A DNA stretch of 64,000 nucleotides from Rhizobium rosettiformans W3 (GCF_004912135.1 NZ_STGU01000001.1:248001-312000); one strand, 5' to 3'. Positions 1 through 11,185 are shown, numbered from the stretch's first letter. Translations and numbers: made by a program. Notes: generated by a model from the letters alone, not told the origin.

Positions 1-45
1 GTCTTTGAGCGAAATCCCTCGCCGAGCCGGGACGTGGATCTTTGA
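1..45 (+). CDS. VapB-type antitoxin, C-terminal fragment (cut by window edge)
   Basis: Frame 1 reads VFERNPSPSRDVDL followed by TGA at 43-45. This is only the tail of the gene; the start lies outside the window. A short acidic tail ending in RDVDL or a close variant is common in antitoxins of the Phd/FitA/VapB group of rhizobia, and the stop codon overlaps the TTG start of the PIN-domain toxin (TTGA, 42-45), the usual translational coupling of antitoxin-toxin pairs. The identity rests mainly on that coupling. Confidence 0.6.
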   Translation, partial: VFERNPSPSRDVDL

Positions 46-476
46 GGGGATATCTGCTCGACACGAATGCGGTCTCCCTGCTTTACGACGGCAGAGCTTC
101 GCAAGCGTTCGAAGACTGGTTGCGGCAGCGCTTTGAGGAAAAATCTCTTTATCTATCGACGATCACTGTCCTTGAAATACAGAAGGGTGCAACGAAGCTC
201 GAACTGGTCAAGAATGGTAACCCCACACGGGCGCGGCAATTGCACCTCTGGCTCCAAAGGCTCATTGAGCAGTATGCGGACAGCATTCTGGTCGTTGATA
301 CGGAAACGGCACTTGCCGCCGGAACCCTTGATGGAGCGATGCGTGCACGCGGACACAATGGCCAGCTCGCCGACATCCTCATCGCCGCGACCGCCCAAAC
401 ACACGGCCTTACCGTCGTCACCGCCAATACCAGAGACTTCGAGCCACTGGGTGTCGACTGTCTCGCCCCGTTTTGA
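42..476 (+). CDS. vapC: VapC/FitB-type PIN-domain toxin ribonuclease
   Basis: A 144-residue PIN-domain protein, expected to be a Mg-dependent endoribonuclease neutralised by the antitoxin encoded just upstream. The four acidic residues of PIN nucleases are visible: D7 in YLLDTNAVS, E45 in ITVLEIQKG, D111 in LADILIAATA and D132 in NTRDFEPLG. The start is TTG at 42, overlapping the antitoxin stop; no ATG lies upstream in frame before that stop. The length is typical of the family. The gene ends only 18 bases before a polyamine-type ABC ATPase gene, so the toxin-antitoxin pair appears to sit at the head of, or within, that transport operon. Confidence 0.9.
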   Translation: MRGYLLDTNAVSLLYDGRASQAFEDWLRQRFEEKSLYLSTITVLEIQKGATKLELVKNGNPTRARQLHLWLQRLIEQYADSILVVDTETALAAGTLDGAMRARGHNGQLADILIAATAQTHGLTVVTANTRDFEPLGVDCLAPF

Positions 477-494
477 AAACACTCGTTCGATTGG

Positions 495-1535
495 ATGCTT
501 ATGTCCGGCCTCGCCCTCAATTCCGTCACCAAGCAGTTCGGCACCTTCACGGCGGTCGACAATGTGCAGCTCTCCGTTCCGCACGGCACCTTCGTCTGCC
601 TGCTCGGTCCCTCCGGCTGCGGCAAGACCACGCTGCTTCGGATGATTGCCGGGCTCGACAGCCCGACCAATGGCGCGATCGTGCTGGATGACAAGGACAT
701 CACGCAGGTTCCGACGCACAAGCGGGATCTCGGCATGGTCTTCCAGTCGCTGGCGCTGTTTCCCCATCTGACTGTCGGCGAAAACATCGCCTATCCCTTG
801 CGCATCCGTGGCATCGGCCGCGAGGAGCAGGTGAAGCGGGTCGATGAGCTGCTCGCGATGATCCATCTGCCGGGTTATGCGGACCGTCCGGTCCACAAGC
901 TCTCCGGCGGCCAGCGGCAGCGTGTGGCTATTGCCCGGGCACTTGCGATTTCGCCGAAACTCTTCCTGCTCGACGAGCCGCTGTCGGCGCTGGATGCCAA
1001 GCTGCGCGAAGCGATGCAGGTGGAACTGCGCAAGCTGCAGCAGCAGCTCGGCATCACCACCATCGTCGTCACCCATGACCAGCGCGAGGCGATGACCATG
1101 GCCGATACGGTCGTTGTCATGAGCGGCGGCAAGATCCGTCAGGCGGCGAGCCCGATCGAGATCTATCGCAAGCCGGCCGATCGTTTTGTCGCCGACTTCA
1201 TCGGCTCGACCAATCTCCTGCCAATGACCGCACAGGGCGGAACGGCGCTGGTGCTTGGGCATAGCGTCGCGGGGATTTCGGCTCCCTCAAGTTCGGCGCA
1301 GGCCAGCCTCTCGGTTCGGCCAGAAGACGTGAAGCTCGCAGCCCCAGGCGAAGGCCGCATCACCGGCAAGGTCACCTTCATCCGCGATCTCGGCGGCACC
1401 ATTGAGACCTTCCTCGATGTCTCCGGTACCGAGGTCGTTGCGGTCTCCACGCCGCGCGAACGGCCGGTCGTCACTGTCGGCCAGGATGTCGGCATCGTCA
1501 TCGATCCTGAAACCGCCGTGGTGCTGTCGGCATGA
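495..1535 (+). CDS. Polyamine/iron-type ABC transporter, ATP-binding subunit (PotA-like)
   Basis: Cytoplasmic ATPase of an uptake ABC transporter, 346 residues. Walker [10 protein letters not shown] (about residues 38-46), ABC signature LSGGQRQRVAIARAL and Walker [13 protein letters not shown] are all intact, followed by the H-loop VVTHDQ and a C-terminal TOBE-type regulatory domain (about 250-346), the arrangement of PotA/FbpC proteins. The two permease genes follow with 4-base overlaps. A start at ATG 501 (MSGLAL) is equally plausible; neither has a strong ribosome site. The substrate cannot be fixed because the binding-protein gene is not visible and may lie upstream of the toxin-antitoxin pair. 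Confidence 0.9.
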   Translation: MLMSGLALNSVTKQFGTFTAVDNVQLSVPHGTFVCLLGPSGCGKTTLLRMIAGLDSPTNGAIVLDDKDITQVPTHKRDLGMVFQSLALFPHLTVGENIAYPLRIRGIGREEQVKRVDELLAMIHLPGYADRPVHKLSGGQRQRVAIARALAISPKLFLLDEPLSALDAKLREAMQVELRKLQQQLGITTIVVTHDQREAMTMADTVVVMSGGKIRQAASPIEIYRKPADRFVADFIGSTNLLPMTAQGGTALVLGHSVAGISAPSSSAQASLSVRPEDVKLAAPGEGRITGKVTFIRDLGGTIETFLDVSGTEVVAVSTPRERPVVTVGQDVGIVIDPETAVVLSA

Positions 1536-2386
1536 GACGCGAACCGCCCAAGACCGCGCTCGACTATGCGCCGCTCGCCTTTCCCGCGGGCATGCTGATC
1601 CTGTTCTTCGTTGTGCCTTTCGCGACGATGATCGCTGTTTCGTTCTTCAAGCGGGATCCAACCGGTTTCTATTCGCCGGATTTCGTTTTCGACAACTACG
1701 CCCGCTTCCTGTCCTTCTTCTTCGGCGGCGTGCTCGGCTTCTCGCTGGGGCTGGCGATTGCCGTCGCGGTGGTCTGTGTGGCTTTGGCGCTGCCATTCAC
1801 CTATCTGCTCGCGCGCATGTCCCGCAAGGCGCAGGTGATCTGGCTTGTGGCACTGCTCTCTGTCCTGTCGCTCTCGGAAGTCATTATCGGTTTTGCCTGG
1901 TCGACGCTGTTTTCGCGCACCGCCGGCATCACCAATCTCCTGGTCATGGTCGGGTTGATGGAAAGCCCGGTGGCGCTGATGCCGAATTTCGGCGCGGTGC
2001 TGACCGGCATGACCTATCAGGCGCTGCCCTATACGGTGCTGGTGCTTTATCCCGCTCTCGTCAGGCTCGATCCGACGCTGACGGAAGCGGCCCGCACGCT
2101 CGGCGCCTCGCCACTGCGCGCCTTCTTCACCGTCGTTGTGCCGGCGCTACGCAACACGCTGATTGCCACACTTATCATGGTCTTCATCTTCGCGCTCGGC
2201 TCCTATCTGCTGCCGCAGATCCTTGGGCGTCCCTCACACTGGACACTCTCCGTGCTGATCACCGACCAGGCGATCTACCAGTCCAACATGCCGTTCGCGG
2301 CAGCCATGGCCGTGTTTCTCGTGCTGGTCACGCTCGGCATGGTGGCGCTGACGCTTCTGATCGGTCGCAAGGGAGAAGCAGCATGA
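1532..2386 (+). CDS. ABC transporter permease (PotB-like)
   Basis: Inner-membrane permease of 284 residues with about six hydrophobic helices. The cytoplasmic EAA-type loop is visible near residues 185-205 (TEAARTLGASPLRAFFTVVV), which docks on the ATPase. The ATG overlaps the stop of the ATPase gene (ATGA, 1532-1535) and its own stop overlaps the next permease start, so the three subunits are translationally coupled. The family (PotB/CysU/ModB fold) carries polyamines, opines or Fe(III); the sequence alone does not tell which. Confidence 0.9.
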   Translation: MRREPPKTALDYAPLAFPAGMLILFFVVPFATMIAVSFFKRDPTGFYSPDFVFDNYARFLSFFFGGVLGFSLGLAIAVAVVCVALALPFTYLLARMSRKAQVIWLVALLSVLSLSEVIIGFAWSTLFSRTAGITNLLVMVGLMESPVALMPNFGAVLTGMTYQALPYTVLVLYPALVRLDPTLTEAARTLGASPLRAFFTVVVPALRNTLIATLIMVFIFALGSYLLPQILGRPSHWTLSVLITDQAIYQSNMPFAAAMAVFLVLVTLGMVALTLLIGRKGEAA

Positions 2387-3183
2387 ACAAGGCGTTAACT
2401 CGTCTCTACTTCACGCTTATCGGCATCTTTCTCGCTGCGCCCATTGTCGTGGTCGCCGGGGTGTCGGTGAATGCCAAGCAGAGCCTCAACTTCCCGCCGC
2501 AGGGATTTTCGCTCTCCTGGTATAGCGCGATCTTTACCGATCCCGGCTGGCGCTCGGCCTTCTTCGCCTCGGTCATCCTGGCTCTATGCGCGGCGGCGCT
2601 TGCGGTGGCCATCGCGCTGCCGCTCGCCAGGTTTCTGTGGCGGCGTCTTGCGCCTTGGGCGCAGGTGTTCCAGCTGCTGGGCATCGCGCCCTTCACTTTG
2701 CCGCCCGTCATCACGGCGCTGGGCTTGCTCACCTTCTGGGCCGCGACCGGCTTCTACGGCCAACCCTGGACGGCGGTCATCAGCCACGCGATCTTTTTCG
2801 TGACGCTGCCGCTGGTAACACTGTCGCTCGGTTTTTCGGCGATCGACCGCTCGCTGGTCGAGGCGGCGGCCACCATGGGAGCCGATGACCGTACCATCTT
2901 CCGCACGGTCGTTCTGCCGCTGATCGCGCCCTACCTGGTCTCGGGCTATGCCTTTGCCTTCGTGCTCTCGCTCAACGAATATATCGTCGCCTACATGACG
3001 GTCGGTTTCGTGATGGAAACGCTGCCGATCAAGATCTTCAACGCGCTGCGCTACGGTTATACGCCTGTCATGGCGTCGGTGACGATCCTGTTCGTGGCGG
3101 TGGCCGCCACCGTGTTCGGTCTCGTCGCCCGCTTCGGCGATCTGCCGAAACTGCTCGGCGCGAATGCCGACGACCGCAGCTGA
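2383..3183 (+). CDS. ABC transporter permease (PotC-like)
   Basis: Second inner-membrane permease, 266 residues, starting MNKALTRLYF at an ATG that overlaps the TGA of the previous gene (ATGA, 2383-2386). Hydrophobic helices alternate with a conserved coupling loop VEAAATMGADDRTIFRTVVL (about residues 165-184). It forms the heterodimeric channel with the preceding permease. An in-frame extension upstream reaches back through the other permease but is only read-through of an overlapping frame. It ends 10 bases before the convergent GMC oxidoreductase gene. Confidence 0.9.
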   Translation: MNKALTRLYFTLIGIFLAAPIVVVAGVSVNAKQSLNFPPQGFSLSWYSAIFTDPGWRSAFFASVILALCAAALAVAIALPLARFLWRRLAPWAQVFQLLGIAPFTLPPVITALGLLTFWAATGFYGQPWTAVISHAIFFVTLPLVTLSLGFSAIDRSLVEAAATMGADDRTIFRTVVLPLIAPYLVSGYAFAFVLSLNEYIVAYMTVGFVMETLPIKIFNALRYGYTPVMASVTILFVAVAATVFGLVARFGDLPKLLGANADDRS

Positions 3184-3193
3184 TGGTCTCGCG

Positions 3194-4789
3194 TCAGCGC
3201 TGGTCCTCAAGGATCATCGCCGCCGCCTTCTCAGCGATCATGAGGGTGGGGGAATTCGTGTTGCCTGAGGTGATCGTCGGCATGACCGAGGCATCGGCGA
3301 TGCGCAGGCCCTTCAAGGCGCGGAGCCGCAGGCGCGGATCGACGACGCTATCCGGATCCGCTCCCATGCGGCAGGTGCCGACGGGGTGGAAGATCGTCGT
3401 GCCGATATCGCCAGCCGCCTTTTCCAGCTCCGCATCGCTTTCGAGATCAGGTCCGGGGCGATACTCCTCCGGCTGATAGCGGGCAAAGGCGGGCTGGGCG
3501 GCGATGCGGCGGGTAAGCCGGATCGAGCGGACGGCAACGTCGCGGTCGCCAGACGTCGAGAGGTAGTTCGGCGCGATCTTCGGCTGGGCGGCAAAGTCCG
3601 GCCCTGCAATATGCACCGAACCCCGGCTTTCGGGTCGCAGGTTACAGACGCTGGCGGTCATCGCCGGGAAGGGGTGGACCGGATCGCCGAACTTGTCGAG
3701 CGACACCGGCTGCACGTGGTATTCGAGGTCTGCTGTCTCCTTGTCCGGGCCGGATCGGGTGAAGATGCCGAGCTGGCTCGGCGCCATGGACATTGGGCCA
3801 GAGCGGCGGAACGCATATTCCAGCCCGATCATCGCCTTGCCATAAAGGCTGGAGGCGCGCTCGTTGAGCGTCGGCACGCCGCTCACCTTGAAGACGAGGC
3901 GTAGCTGCAGGTGGTCCTGCAGGTTTTCGCCGACGGCCGGCACCTCGCGGACTGTCTCGATGCCGGCATTCTGCAAGACGTCACCGCGACCGATACCAGA
4001 CAGTTCGAGAATCTGCGGCGAGCCTATGGCACCGGCTGACAGCACCACCTCGCGGCGGGCGGCAAAGCGTTTCAACTCACCATCGTGATGCACTTCGGCG
4101 CCGGTCACGCGATCGTCCTCTATCGTCAGGCGCTTCACATGGGCGCGGGTGAGGATCGTCAGGTTCTTCCGGTGCCTGATGGGCTTCAGAAAGGCCTTGG
4201 CCGTGTTCCAGCGGATGCCGGAGCGCTGGTTGACCTCGAAGAAGGCGGAGCCTTCGTTGTCGCCACGGTTGAAATCGTCGGTTTCCGGAATGCCCGCCTG
4301 TTTGGCCGCCGCGCGAAAGGCTTCCAGCACGTCCCAGCGAAGCCTCGCCTTCTCCACGCGCCATTCGCCGCCGGAGCCGTGTTTGTCGTCGGCCCCCCGG
4401 TGGAAGTCCTCTGTCTTTTTGAAGAGGGGCAACACATCGTCCCAGCCCCAGCCTTCACAGCCCATCTGGCGCCACTGGTCGTAGTCGCGGGCCTGGCCGC
4501 GCATATAGATCATGCCGTTGATCGAGGAGCAGCCGCCAAGCACCTTGCCGCGGGGATAGCCGATGGCGCGACCGTTCAGGCCCGGCTCGGCCTCAGTCCT
4601 GAAGCACCAGTCTGTGCGCGGATTGTTGATGCAATAGAGATAGCCGACTGGGATATGGATCCAGTGGTAGTTGTCGCTGCCGCCGGCTTCGAGCAGCAGC
4701 ACACGGCGCGTGGGATCGGCGGACAGCCGGTTGGCTAGCAGGCAGCCGGCGGTGCCGGCGCCGATGACGATGTAATCGTAGGTCTCCAT
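3194..4789 (-). CDS. GMC-family FAD oxidoreductase (choline/alcohol dehydrogenase-like)
   Basis: Flavoprotein oxidising an alcohol to an aldehyde or ketone; 531 residues, normal for choline dehydrogenase/alkanol dehydrogenase relatives. The N-terminal Rossmann motif IVIGAGTAGCLLANRL binds FAD, GKVLGGCSSINGM is the first GMC signature, and the C-terminal IFHPVGTCRMG and SGNTNSPTLMIAEKAA carry the active-site His and Asn. The start METYDYIV at 4789 is preceded by a good Shine-Dalgarno (GGGGAGGAGC); a longer in-frame extension is not needed. It follows methylmalonyl-CoA mutase by 22 bases on the same strand, so it is probably the last gene of that transcript. The substrate is unknown. Confidence 0.9.
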   Translation of the reverse strand: METYDYIVIGAGTAGCLLANRLSADPTRRVLLLEAGGSDNYHWIHIPVGYLYCINNPRTDWCFRTEAEPGLNGRAIGYPRGKVLGGCSSINGMIYMRGQARDYDQWRQMGCEGWGWDDVLPLFKKTEDFHRGADDKHGSGGEWRVEKARLRWDVLEAFRAAAKQAGIPETDDFNRGDNEGSAFFEVNQRSGIRWNTAKAFLKPIRHRKNLTILTRAHVKRLTIEDDRVTGAEVHHDGELKRFAARREVVLSAGAIGSPQILELSGIGRGDVLQNAGIETVREVPAVGENLQDHLQLRLVFKVSGVPTLNERASSLYGKAMIGLEYAFRRSGPMSMAPSQLGIFTRSGPDKETADLEYHVQPVSLDKFGDPVHPFPAMTASVCNLRPESRGSVHIAGPDFAAQPKIAPNYLSTSGDRDVAVRSIRLTRRIAAQPAFARYQPEEYRPGPDLESDAELEKAAGDIGTTIFHPVGTCRMGADPDSVVDPRLRLRALKGLRIADASVMPTITSGNTNSPTLMIAEKAAAMILEDQR

Positions 4790-4811
4790 GCTCCTCCCCG
4801 AGCCGTCAGAC

Positions 4812-6947
4812 TCAACTGTTTCGCAGGCGGCCTTCCAGCAGGTCAAGCACGGAGCGGGCGGCATCCATGACATTGGTGCCGGGGCCAAAGACGGCGGAGA
4901 CGCCATGCTCCAGCAGGAAGTCATAGTCCTGGCGCGGAATGACTCCGCCGACGACCACGATCACATCATTGGCGCCCTTGGCCTTCAGCGCCTCGACCAG
5001 TTGCGGGGCAAGCGTCTTGTGGCCTGCTGCGAGCGAGGACATGCCGACGACCTGCACCTTGTTGGCGACGGCGAGGTCTGCGGCTTCCTCGGGTGTCTGG
5101 AAGAGGGGGCCTGCCACGACATCGAAGCCGATATCACCGAAGGCCGAGGCGATCACCTTGGCGCCCCGGTCATGGCCATCCTGGCCGAGCTTGGCGATCA
5201 GGATACGTGGCTTGGACGCGGCCTTGCCATAGTCCTTGAGGCGGGTGGACAGCGTCTCCATTTCCGGATCGCCCTCGTATGCCTTGCCATAGATGTTATG
5301 CACGACTTCGGGCACAGCAACGTGATCGCCGAAAACGGCGCGCATGGCATCCGAAATCTCGCCGACGGTGGCACGTGCCCGGGCCGCCTCGACGGCTGCT
5401 TCCAGCAGGTTGCCCTCTCCGGTGCGGGCGATTTCGGTGAGGCGCGCGAGGGTTTCGCTGACCCGCTTGGGGTCGCGCTGGCGGCGCGTCTGTTCGATGC
5501 GCTTGACCTGGGAGAGGCGAACGGCGGTGTTGTCGATTTCGAGGATGTCGATCGGTTCTTCGTTTTCCAGACGGAACTTGTTGACCCCGACGATCACCTC
5601 CTCGCCGCGGTCGACGGCGGCTTGGCGGCGGGTAGCTGCTTCCTCGATAAGGCGCTTCGGCAACCCGTCATCGACCGCCTTCGTCATGCCACCCAGGCTT
5701 TCAACCTCCTCAATCAGGGCCCAGGCTTTTTCCGCCAGTTCGTTGGTCAGGCTCTCGACGTAATAGGAGCCGGCGAGCGGATCGACGACCTTGGTCACGC
5801 CGGTCTCGTTCTGCAGGATCAGCTGGGTGTTGCGGGCAATGCGGGCGGAAAATTCCGTCGGCAGGGCAATCGCCTCGTCGAAGGAATTGGTGTGCAGCGA
5901 CTGCGTGCCGCCGAGCGCCGCCGACATGGCTTCGAAGGCGGTACGGATGATGTTGTTGTAGGGGTCCTGCTCGGCGAGCGACACGCCCGAGGTCTGGCAA
6001 TGGGTGCGCAGCATCAGGCTCGACGCCTTCTTCGGCTCGAATTCCTGCATGATGCGGGTCCAGAGCAGGCGGGCGGCGCGCAGTTTTGCCGCTTCCATGA
6101 AGAAGTTCATGCCAATGGCGAAGAAGAAGGAGAGGCGACCGGCGAATTCGTCGACATTCAGGCCCTTGGCGATGGCTGCACGGACATATTCGCGACCGTC
6201 CGCCAGCGTAAAGGCAAGCTCCTGCACCAGCGTCGCGCCCGCCTCCTGCATATGATAGCCGGAGATCGAGATCGAGTTGAACTTCGGCATCTCCTTCGCC
6301 GTGTATTCGATGATGTCGGCGATGATCCGCATCGAGGGCTCGGGCGGGTAGATATAGGTGTTGCGGACCATGAACTCCTTGAGAATGTCGTTCTGAATGG
6401 TCCCGGACAGCTTGTCGCGCGATACCCCTTGCTCCTCACCCGTAACAATGAAGTTCGCTAGGATCGGGATGACGGCGCCATTCATGGTCATCGACACCGA
6501 GATGTCCTGCAACGGAATGCCGTCGAACAGGATCTTCATGTCCTCGACGCTGTCGATCGCCACACCCGCCTTGCCGACATCGCCCTCGACGCGCGGATGA
6601 TCCGAATCGTACCCGCGATGGGTGGCGAGATCGAAGGCGACGGAGACGCCCTGCTGACCTGCGGCGAGCGCCTTGCGGTAGAAGGCATTGCTCTCCTCCG
6701 CCGTCGAGAAGCCGGCATATTGCCGGATGGTCCAAGGGCGGCCGGCATACATGGTGGCTCGGGGACCGCGCACAAAAGGGGCAAAGCCCGGCAGGCTGTC
6801 GAGATGGTCGATGCTCGCGACATCCTCTGCCGTATAAAGCGGTTTTACCGGAATGCCCTCCGGTGTGTTCCAGACGAGGCTCTCGGCCGGACGCTTCAGT
6901 TCCTTCTCGGCAAGCGCCTGCCAGTCGGCGATGGTTTTCTTGGTCAT
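4812..6947 (-). CDS. bhbA: Methylmalonyl-CoA mutase, single-chain
   Basis: Adenosylcobalamin enzyme converting (R)-methylmalonyl-CoA to succinyl-CoA, the last step of propionyl-CoA assimilation; 711 residues, the length of single-polypeptide (ScpA/BhbA) mutases. The N-terminal TIM-barrel carries [19 protein letters not shown] (substrate and CoA contacts), and the C-terminal B12 domain has the base-off motif DGHDRG (His about 592), SSLAAGHKT and VVVGGVIP. It lies in the minus-strand block with pccB and pccA, separated from pccA by a 185-base interval containing a mosaic repeat, so it may be transcribed partly from its own promoter. Confidence 0.97.
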   Translation of the reverse strand: MTKKTIADWQALAEKELKRPAESLVWNTPEGIPVKPLYTAEDVASIDHLDSLPGFAPFVRGPRATMYAGRPWTIRQYAGFSTAEESNAFYRKALAAGQQGVSVAFDLATHRGYDSDHPRVEGDVGKAGVAIDSVEDMKILFDGIPLQDISVSMTMNGAVIPILANFIVTGEEQGVSRDKLSGTIQNDILKEFMVRNTYIYPPEPSMRIIADIIEYTAKEMPKFNSISISGYHMQEAGATLVQELAFTLADGREYVRAAIAKGLNVDEFAGRLSFFFAIGMNFFMEAAKLRAARLLWTRIMQEFEPKKASSLMLRTHCQTSGVSLAEQDPYNNIIRTAFEAMSAALGGTQSLHTNSFDEAIALPTEFSARIARNTQLILQNETGVTKVVDPLAGSYYVESLTNELAEKAWALIEEVESLGGMTKAVDDGLPKRLIEEAATRRQAAVDRGEEVIVGVNKFRLENEEPIDILEIDNTAVRLSQVKRIEQTRRQRDPKRVSETLARLTEIARTGEGNLLEAAVEAARARATVGEISDAMRAVFGDHVAVPEVVHNIYGKAYEGDPEMETLSTRLKDYGKAASKPRILIAKLGQDGHDRGAKVIASAFGDIGFDVVAGPLFQTPEEAADLAVANKVQVVGMSSLAAGHKTLAPQLVEALKAKGANDVIVVVGGVIPRQDYDFLLEHGVSAVFGPGTNVMDAARSVLDLLEGRLRNS

Positions 6948-7002
6948 CCGGTCTTCTCCCTGCTCCGCACGGACTGCGGGCCGACGACTAGTGTTCCTGT
7001 TT

Positions 7003-7112
7003 GCCCCTCACCCTGCCCTCTCCCCGCAGGCGGGGAGAGGGAGGCACAAGCAGCGCCATTTCGGCCTTCTCCCCGTTTACGGGGAGAAGGTGCCGGCAGG
7101 CGGATGAGGGGC
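7003..7112. repeat. Rhizobial mosaic intergenic element (RIME-like), pccA-mcm interval
   Basis: Two perfect 12-bp palindromic hairpins, 7016-7027 with 7030-7041 (2-base loop) and 7065-7076 with 7079-7090, enclosed by an outer inverted pair GCCCCTCA (7003-7010) / TGAGGGGC (7105-7112). This bipartite architecture and CCCTCTCCCCG core are those of RIME-type repeats described in Rhizobiaceae. On the transcript the hairpins could stabilise mRNA or attenuate reading from pccA into the mutase gene. Confidence 0.85.
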
Positions 7113-7132
7113 AGTCTCCTGAGCGGAGATAG

Positions 7133-9147
<2,015 letters not shown>

Positions 9148-9151
<4 letters not shown>

Positions 9152-9432
9152 TCGGCAGCTTGAGCAGGCGGGATGGCGCCGGGAGCGGCACCCCCAATGA
9201 TGAGCGCCTTGGCGCTGATGTATTCGTCGATTTCCTCCCAGCCAACGGCGTCACCAAAGGGGAGGATTTCACCCTTGGCGCGCTGCTCGGGGGAAGCCTT
9301 GGCGAGGCGCGGATACCACCAGAGCGGCGCCACGATCCTGCGCCCATCCATCATGTCGAAGATGATGCTGTCGTCCGTGACGTCCACAGAGCGGACTTGC
9401 AGTTGCCGCTCATCAATGTCCAAAGTGGTCAT
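9148..9432 (-). CDS. DUF2442-family small protein
   Basis: 94 residues. The core IIFDMMDGRRIVAPLWWYPRL followed by GWEEIDEYISAKALI matches the pattern of DUF2442 (NE0471-like N-terminal domain): a small beta fold in which a line about laws such as W-(P/D)-x-L precedes G(W/V)xxDxD. Function is unknown; in other genomes these proteins often accompany toxin-antitoxin-like genes, but here the gene overlaps pccA by 4 bases and is evidently co-translated with it. The C-terminal tail is rich in Ala and Pro and may be disordered. Confidence 0.8.
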
Positions 9433-9468
9433 TCCACGCCTCCTCCCGGCCCTGAATTCCGTTGCCCG

Positions 9469-9882
9469 CTATTCCCTGACCTTCTTCTTCAGGCCCTTGG
9501 CCACGCTCTTCTCGTCCTTCACCTCGCCAAACGCCTCCGGAAAGTTCTTCCGAGCCAGCGGCTCGTTGATCTTCAGCTTGGCGAAATAGGATTGCGGATC
9601 GAAACCACGCTCGGCGGCGATGACTTCGCGGCCGAAGAGGCGGCAGAGGCGTTCGCCGTCGAGATTGCCGCGCTCGAAGGGTTCGGTCCCGAAATACTGC
9701 CAGAGCGCCTGCATGAAACCGAGATCGGCGAGCGCCACCGTCTGGTCCATGGTGCGATGGCGCGGCCAGTTGGTCACCGGCGTCACCTTCGGATTGGCGC
9801 GGCGGATCGTATACTGCCACTGTGTTCCGGGCAGACCGAGCGGAAAGCCCTGGTGTTTCGGCATGAGCGGATCTTTTGCCAT
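9469..9882 (-). CDS. Conserved small protein, paralogue A of a tandem pair
   Basis: 137 residues, no family recognised. It is clearly paralogous to the gene immediately upstream: both share KH-GFP-G-PGT, TIRRANP, VTP, an ALW-x2-FG segment, EPFERGNLD, LFGREVI, FDP-x-SY and ARKNFPE. It is predicted soluble, with no signal peptide or membrane helix. Copy A has a Lys-rich tail (KGLKKKVRE) absent from copy B. Separated by 4 bases from copy B and 36 from DUF2442, it belongs to the pcc transcript. The start ATG 9882 gives MAKDPLMPKH; a second Met at residue 7 would align better with copy B. Confidence 0.8.
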   Translation of the reverse strand: MAKDPLMPKHQGFPLGLPGTQWQYTIRRANPKVTPVTNWPRHRTMDQTVALADLGFMQALWQYFGTEPFERGNLDGERLCRLFGREVIAAERGFDPQSYFAKLKINEPLARKNFPEAFGEVKDEKSVAKGLKKKVRE

Positions 9883-9886
9883 GGGT

Positions 9887-10264
9887 TCACACCTCGAACA
9901 CGTCTTCGAAGGATTCGGGGAAGTTCTTCCGGGCTACCTTCTCGTCGATGACGAGCATCGCCTCGTAGGACAGAGGATCGAAATCCTTGGTGGCCGGGAT
10001 GACTTCACGGCCGAAAAGCAGGCTCAGGCGCGCGGCATCCAGATTGCCGCGCTCGAAGGGTTCTGCGCCGAAATGGTGCCAGAGCGCATGGAGGAAGGCT
10101 GCGTCGATGCGGTGTTCCTTGGTGCCGGGGCGCGCCTTGCGGGGCAGCGCCTTGATGGGGGTGACGCCGCGCGGATTGGCACGGCGGATGGTAAACTGCA
10201 CACCGGTCCCCGGCATGCCGCCGGGGAAACCGCGATGTTTCGTCATGTCGGGGAGGCTTGGCAT
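9887..10264 (-). CDS. Conserved small protein, paralogue B of a tandem pair
   Basis: 125 residues, sister of the following gene, sharing the motifs TIRRANP, EPFERGNLD, LFGREVI, FDP-x-SY and ARKNFPESF. The protein has no cysteine-rich, membrane or secretion signal. ATG 10264 is preceded by AGGAGAGACC, a good ribosome site, and the gene follows the YghU-type transferase by 9 bases. Invariant charged and aromatic residues between the two copies suggest an enzyme or protein-protein module rather than drift, but no activity can be assigned from the sequence. Confidence 0.8.
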   Translation of the reverse strand: MPSLPDMTKHRGFPGGMPGTGVQFTIRRANPRGVTPIKALPRKARPGTKEHRIDAAFLHALWHHFGAEPFERGNLDAARLSLLFGREVIPATKDFDPLSYEAMLVIDEKVARKNFPESFEDVFEV

Positions 10265-10273
10265 GGTCTCTCC

Positions 10274-11185
10274 TTACGCCGCAGCGATCTTGTCCTGCGT
10301 CTTCGTATCGAAGTCGGAGGCGTCGTGGCGTTCATGCAGCTGTTCGGAGAGCGGGCCGGAGGTCTTGTTGACCATGGCGCCACGCTTCACACCCGGACGG
10401 GCGGCGAGCTGCTTCGTCCAGCGCTGGACATGTTCGTATTCATCGACGGAGAGGAAAGTGCCGGCATCGTCATAGGCGCCGTGCAGGGCGAGACGCCCAT
10501 ACCAGGGCCAGATCGCCATGTCGGCAATCGTGTAGTCCTTGCCGGCCATGAACTCGTTGTCGGCGAGATGGCGGTTCAGCACATCCATCTGGCGCTTCAC
10601 CTCCATGGCGTAACGGTCGATGGCATATTGGATCTTCATCGGCGCATAGGTATAGAAATGGCCAAAGCCGCCGCCGAGGAAGGGAGCGGACCCCATCTGC
10701 CAGAAGAGCCAGTTCAGCGTTTCAGCGCGGGCACGGGTCTCGGTCGGCAGAAAGGCGCCGAATTTCTCCGCGAGATAGGTCATGATCGAGGCGCTCTCGA
10801 ACAAGCGGATCGGCTCGCCGCCATCCTTGGGCGCATGGTCCATCAGGGCCGGGATCTTGGAATTCGGGTTGACCTCGACAAAGCCCGAGGAGAACTGGTC
10901 GCCCTTGCCGATATTGATCAGCCAGGCATCATATTCGGCGCCGTCGTGACCGGCTGCCAGCAGCTCCTCAAGCAGGATCGTCACCTTCTGGCCGTTCGGC
11001 GTGCCCAGCGAATAAAGCTGCAGCGGATGCTTGCCGACCGGGCGCTCCTTGTCATGTGTCGCGCCCGCGATGGGGCGATTGATATTGGCGAAGGCACCGC
11101 CATTGCCGGGCTCCCAGGTCCAGACCTTCGGGGGCACGTAGCCAGCTGGCAGGTTTTTCTCGGGCGGGAATTTTGTCTCGGTCAT
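10274..11185 (-). CDS. yghU: YghU-type (Nu-class) glutathione S-transferase / disulfide-bond oxidoreductase
   Basis: 303-residue thioredoxin-fold GST. The sequence runs closely parallel to E. coli YghU: WEPGNGGAFANINRPIAG, KHPLQLYSLGTPNGQKVTI, DQFSSGFVEVNPNSKIPAL, FLGGGFGHFYTYAP and EQLHERHDASDF. Nu-class enzymes bind two glutathiones and reduce disulfides and organic peroxides. The N-terminal thioredoxin domain covers about residues 50-140, the helical domain the remainder. It lies between pccB (116 bases away) and the paralogue pair, all on the minus strand; its role in the propionate block is not obvious. Confidence 0.95.
   Translation of the reverse strand: MTETKFPPEKNLPAGYVPPKVWTWEPGNGGAFANINRPIAGATHDKERPVGKHPLQLYSLGTPNGQKVTILLEELLAAGHDGAEYDAWLINIGKGDQFSSGFVEVNPNSKIPALMDHAPKDGGEPIRLFESASIMTYLAEKFGAFLPTETRARAETLNWLFWQMGSAPFLGGGFGHFYTYAPMKIQYAIDRYAMEVKRQMDVLNRHLADNEFMAGKDYTIADMAIWPWYGRLALHGAYDDAGTFLSVDEYEHVQRWTKQLAARPGVKRGAMVNKTSGPLSEQLHERHDASDFDTKTQDKIAAA

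Noticed and set aside
1402..3183. Possible fusion of a 320-codon extension to the PotC-like permease
   Set aside because: The extension is an off-frame reading of the ATPase and PotB-like genes; the ATGA overlap at 2383 gives the normal permease length.
4788..6461. Plus-strand frame of 557 codons opposite methylmalonyl-CoA mutase
   Set aside because: Antisense to an unambiguous enzyme gene; composition is typical of a shadow frame.
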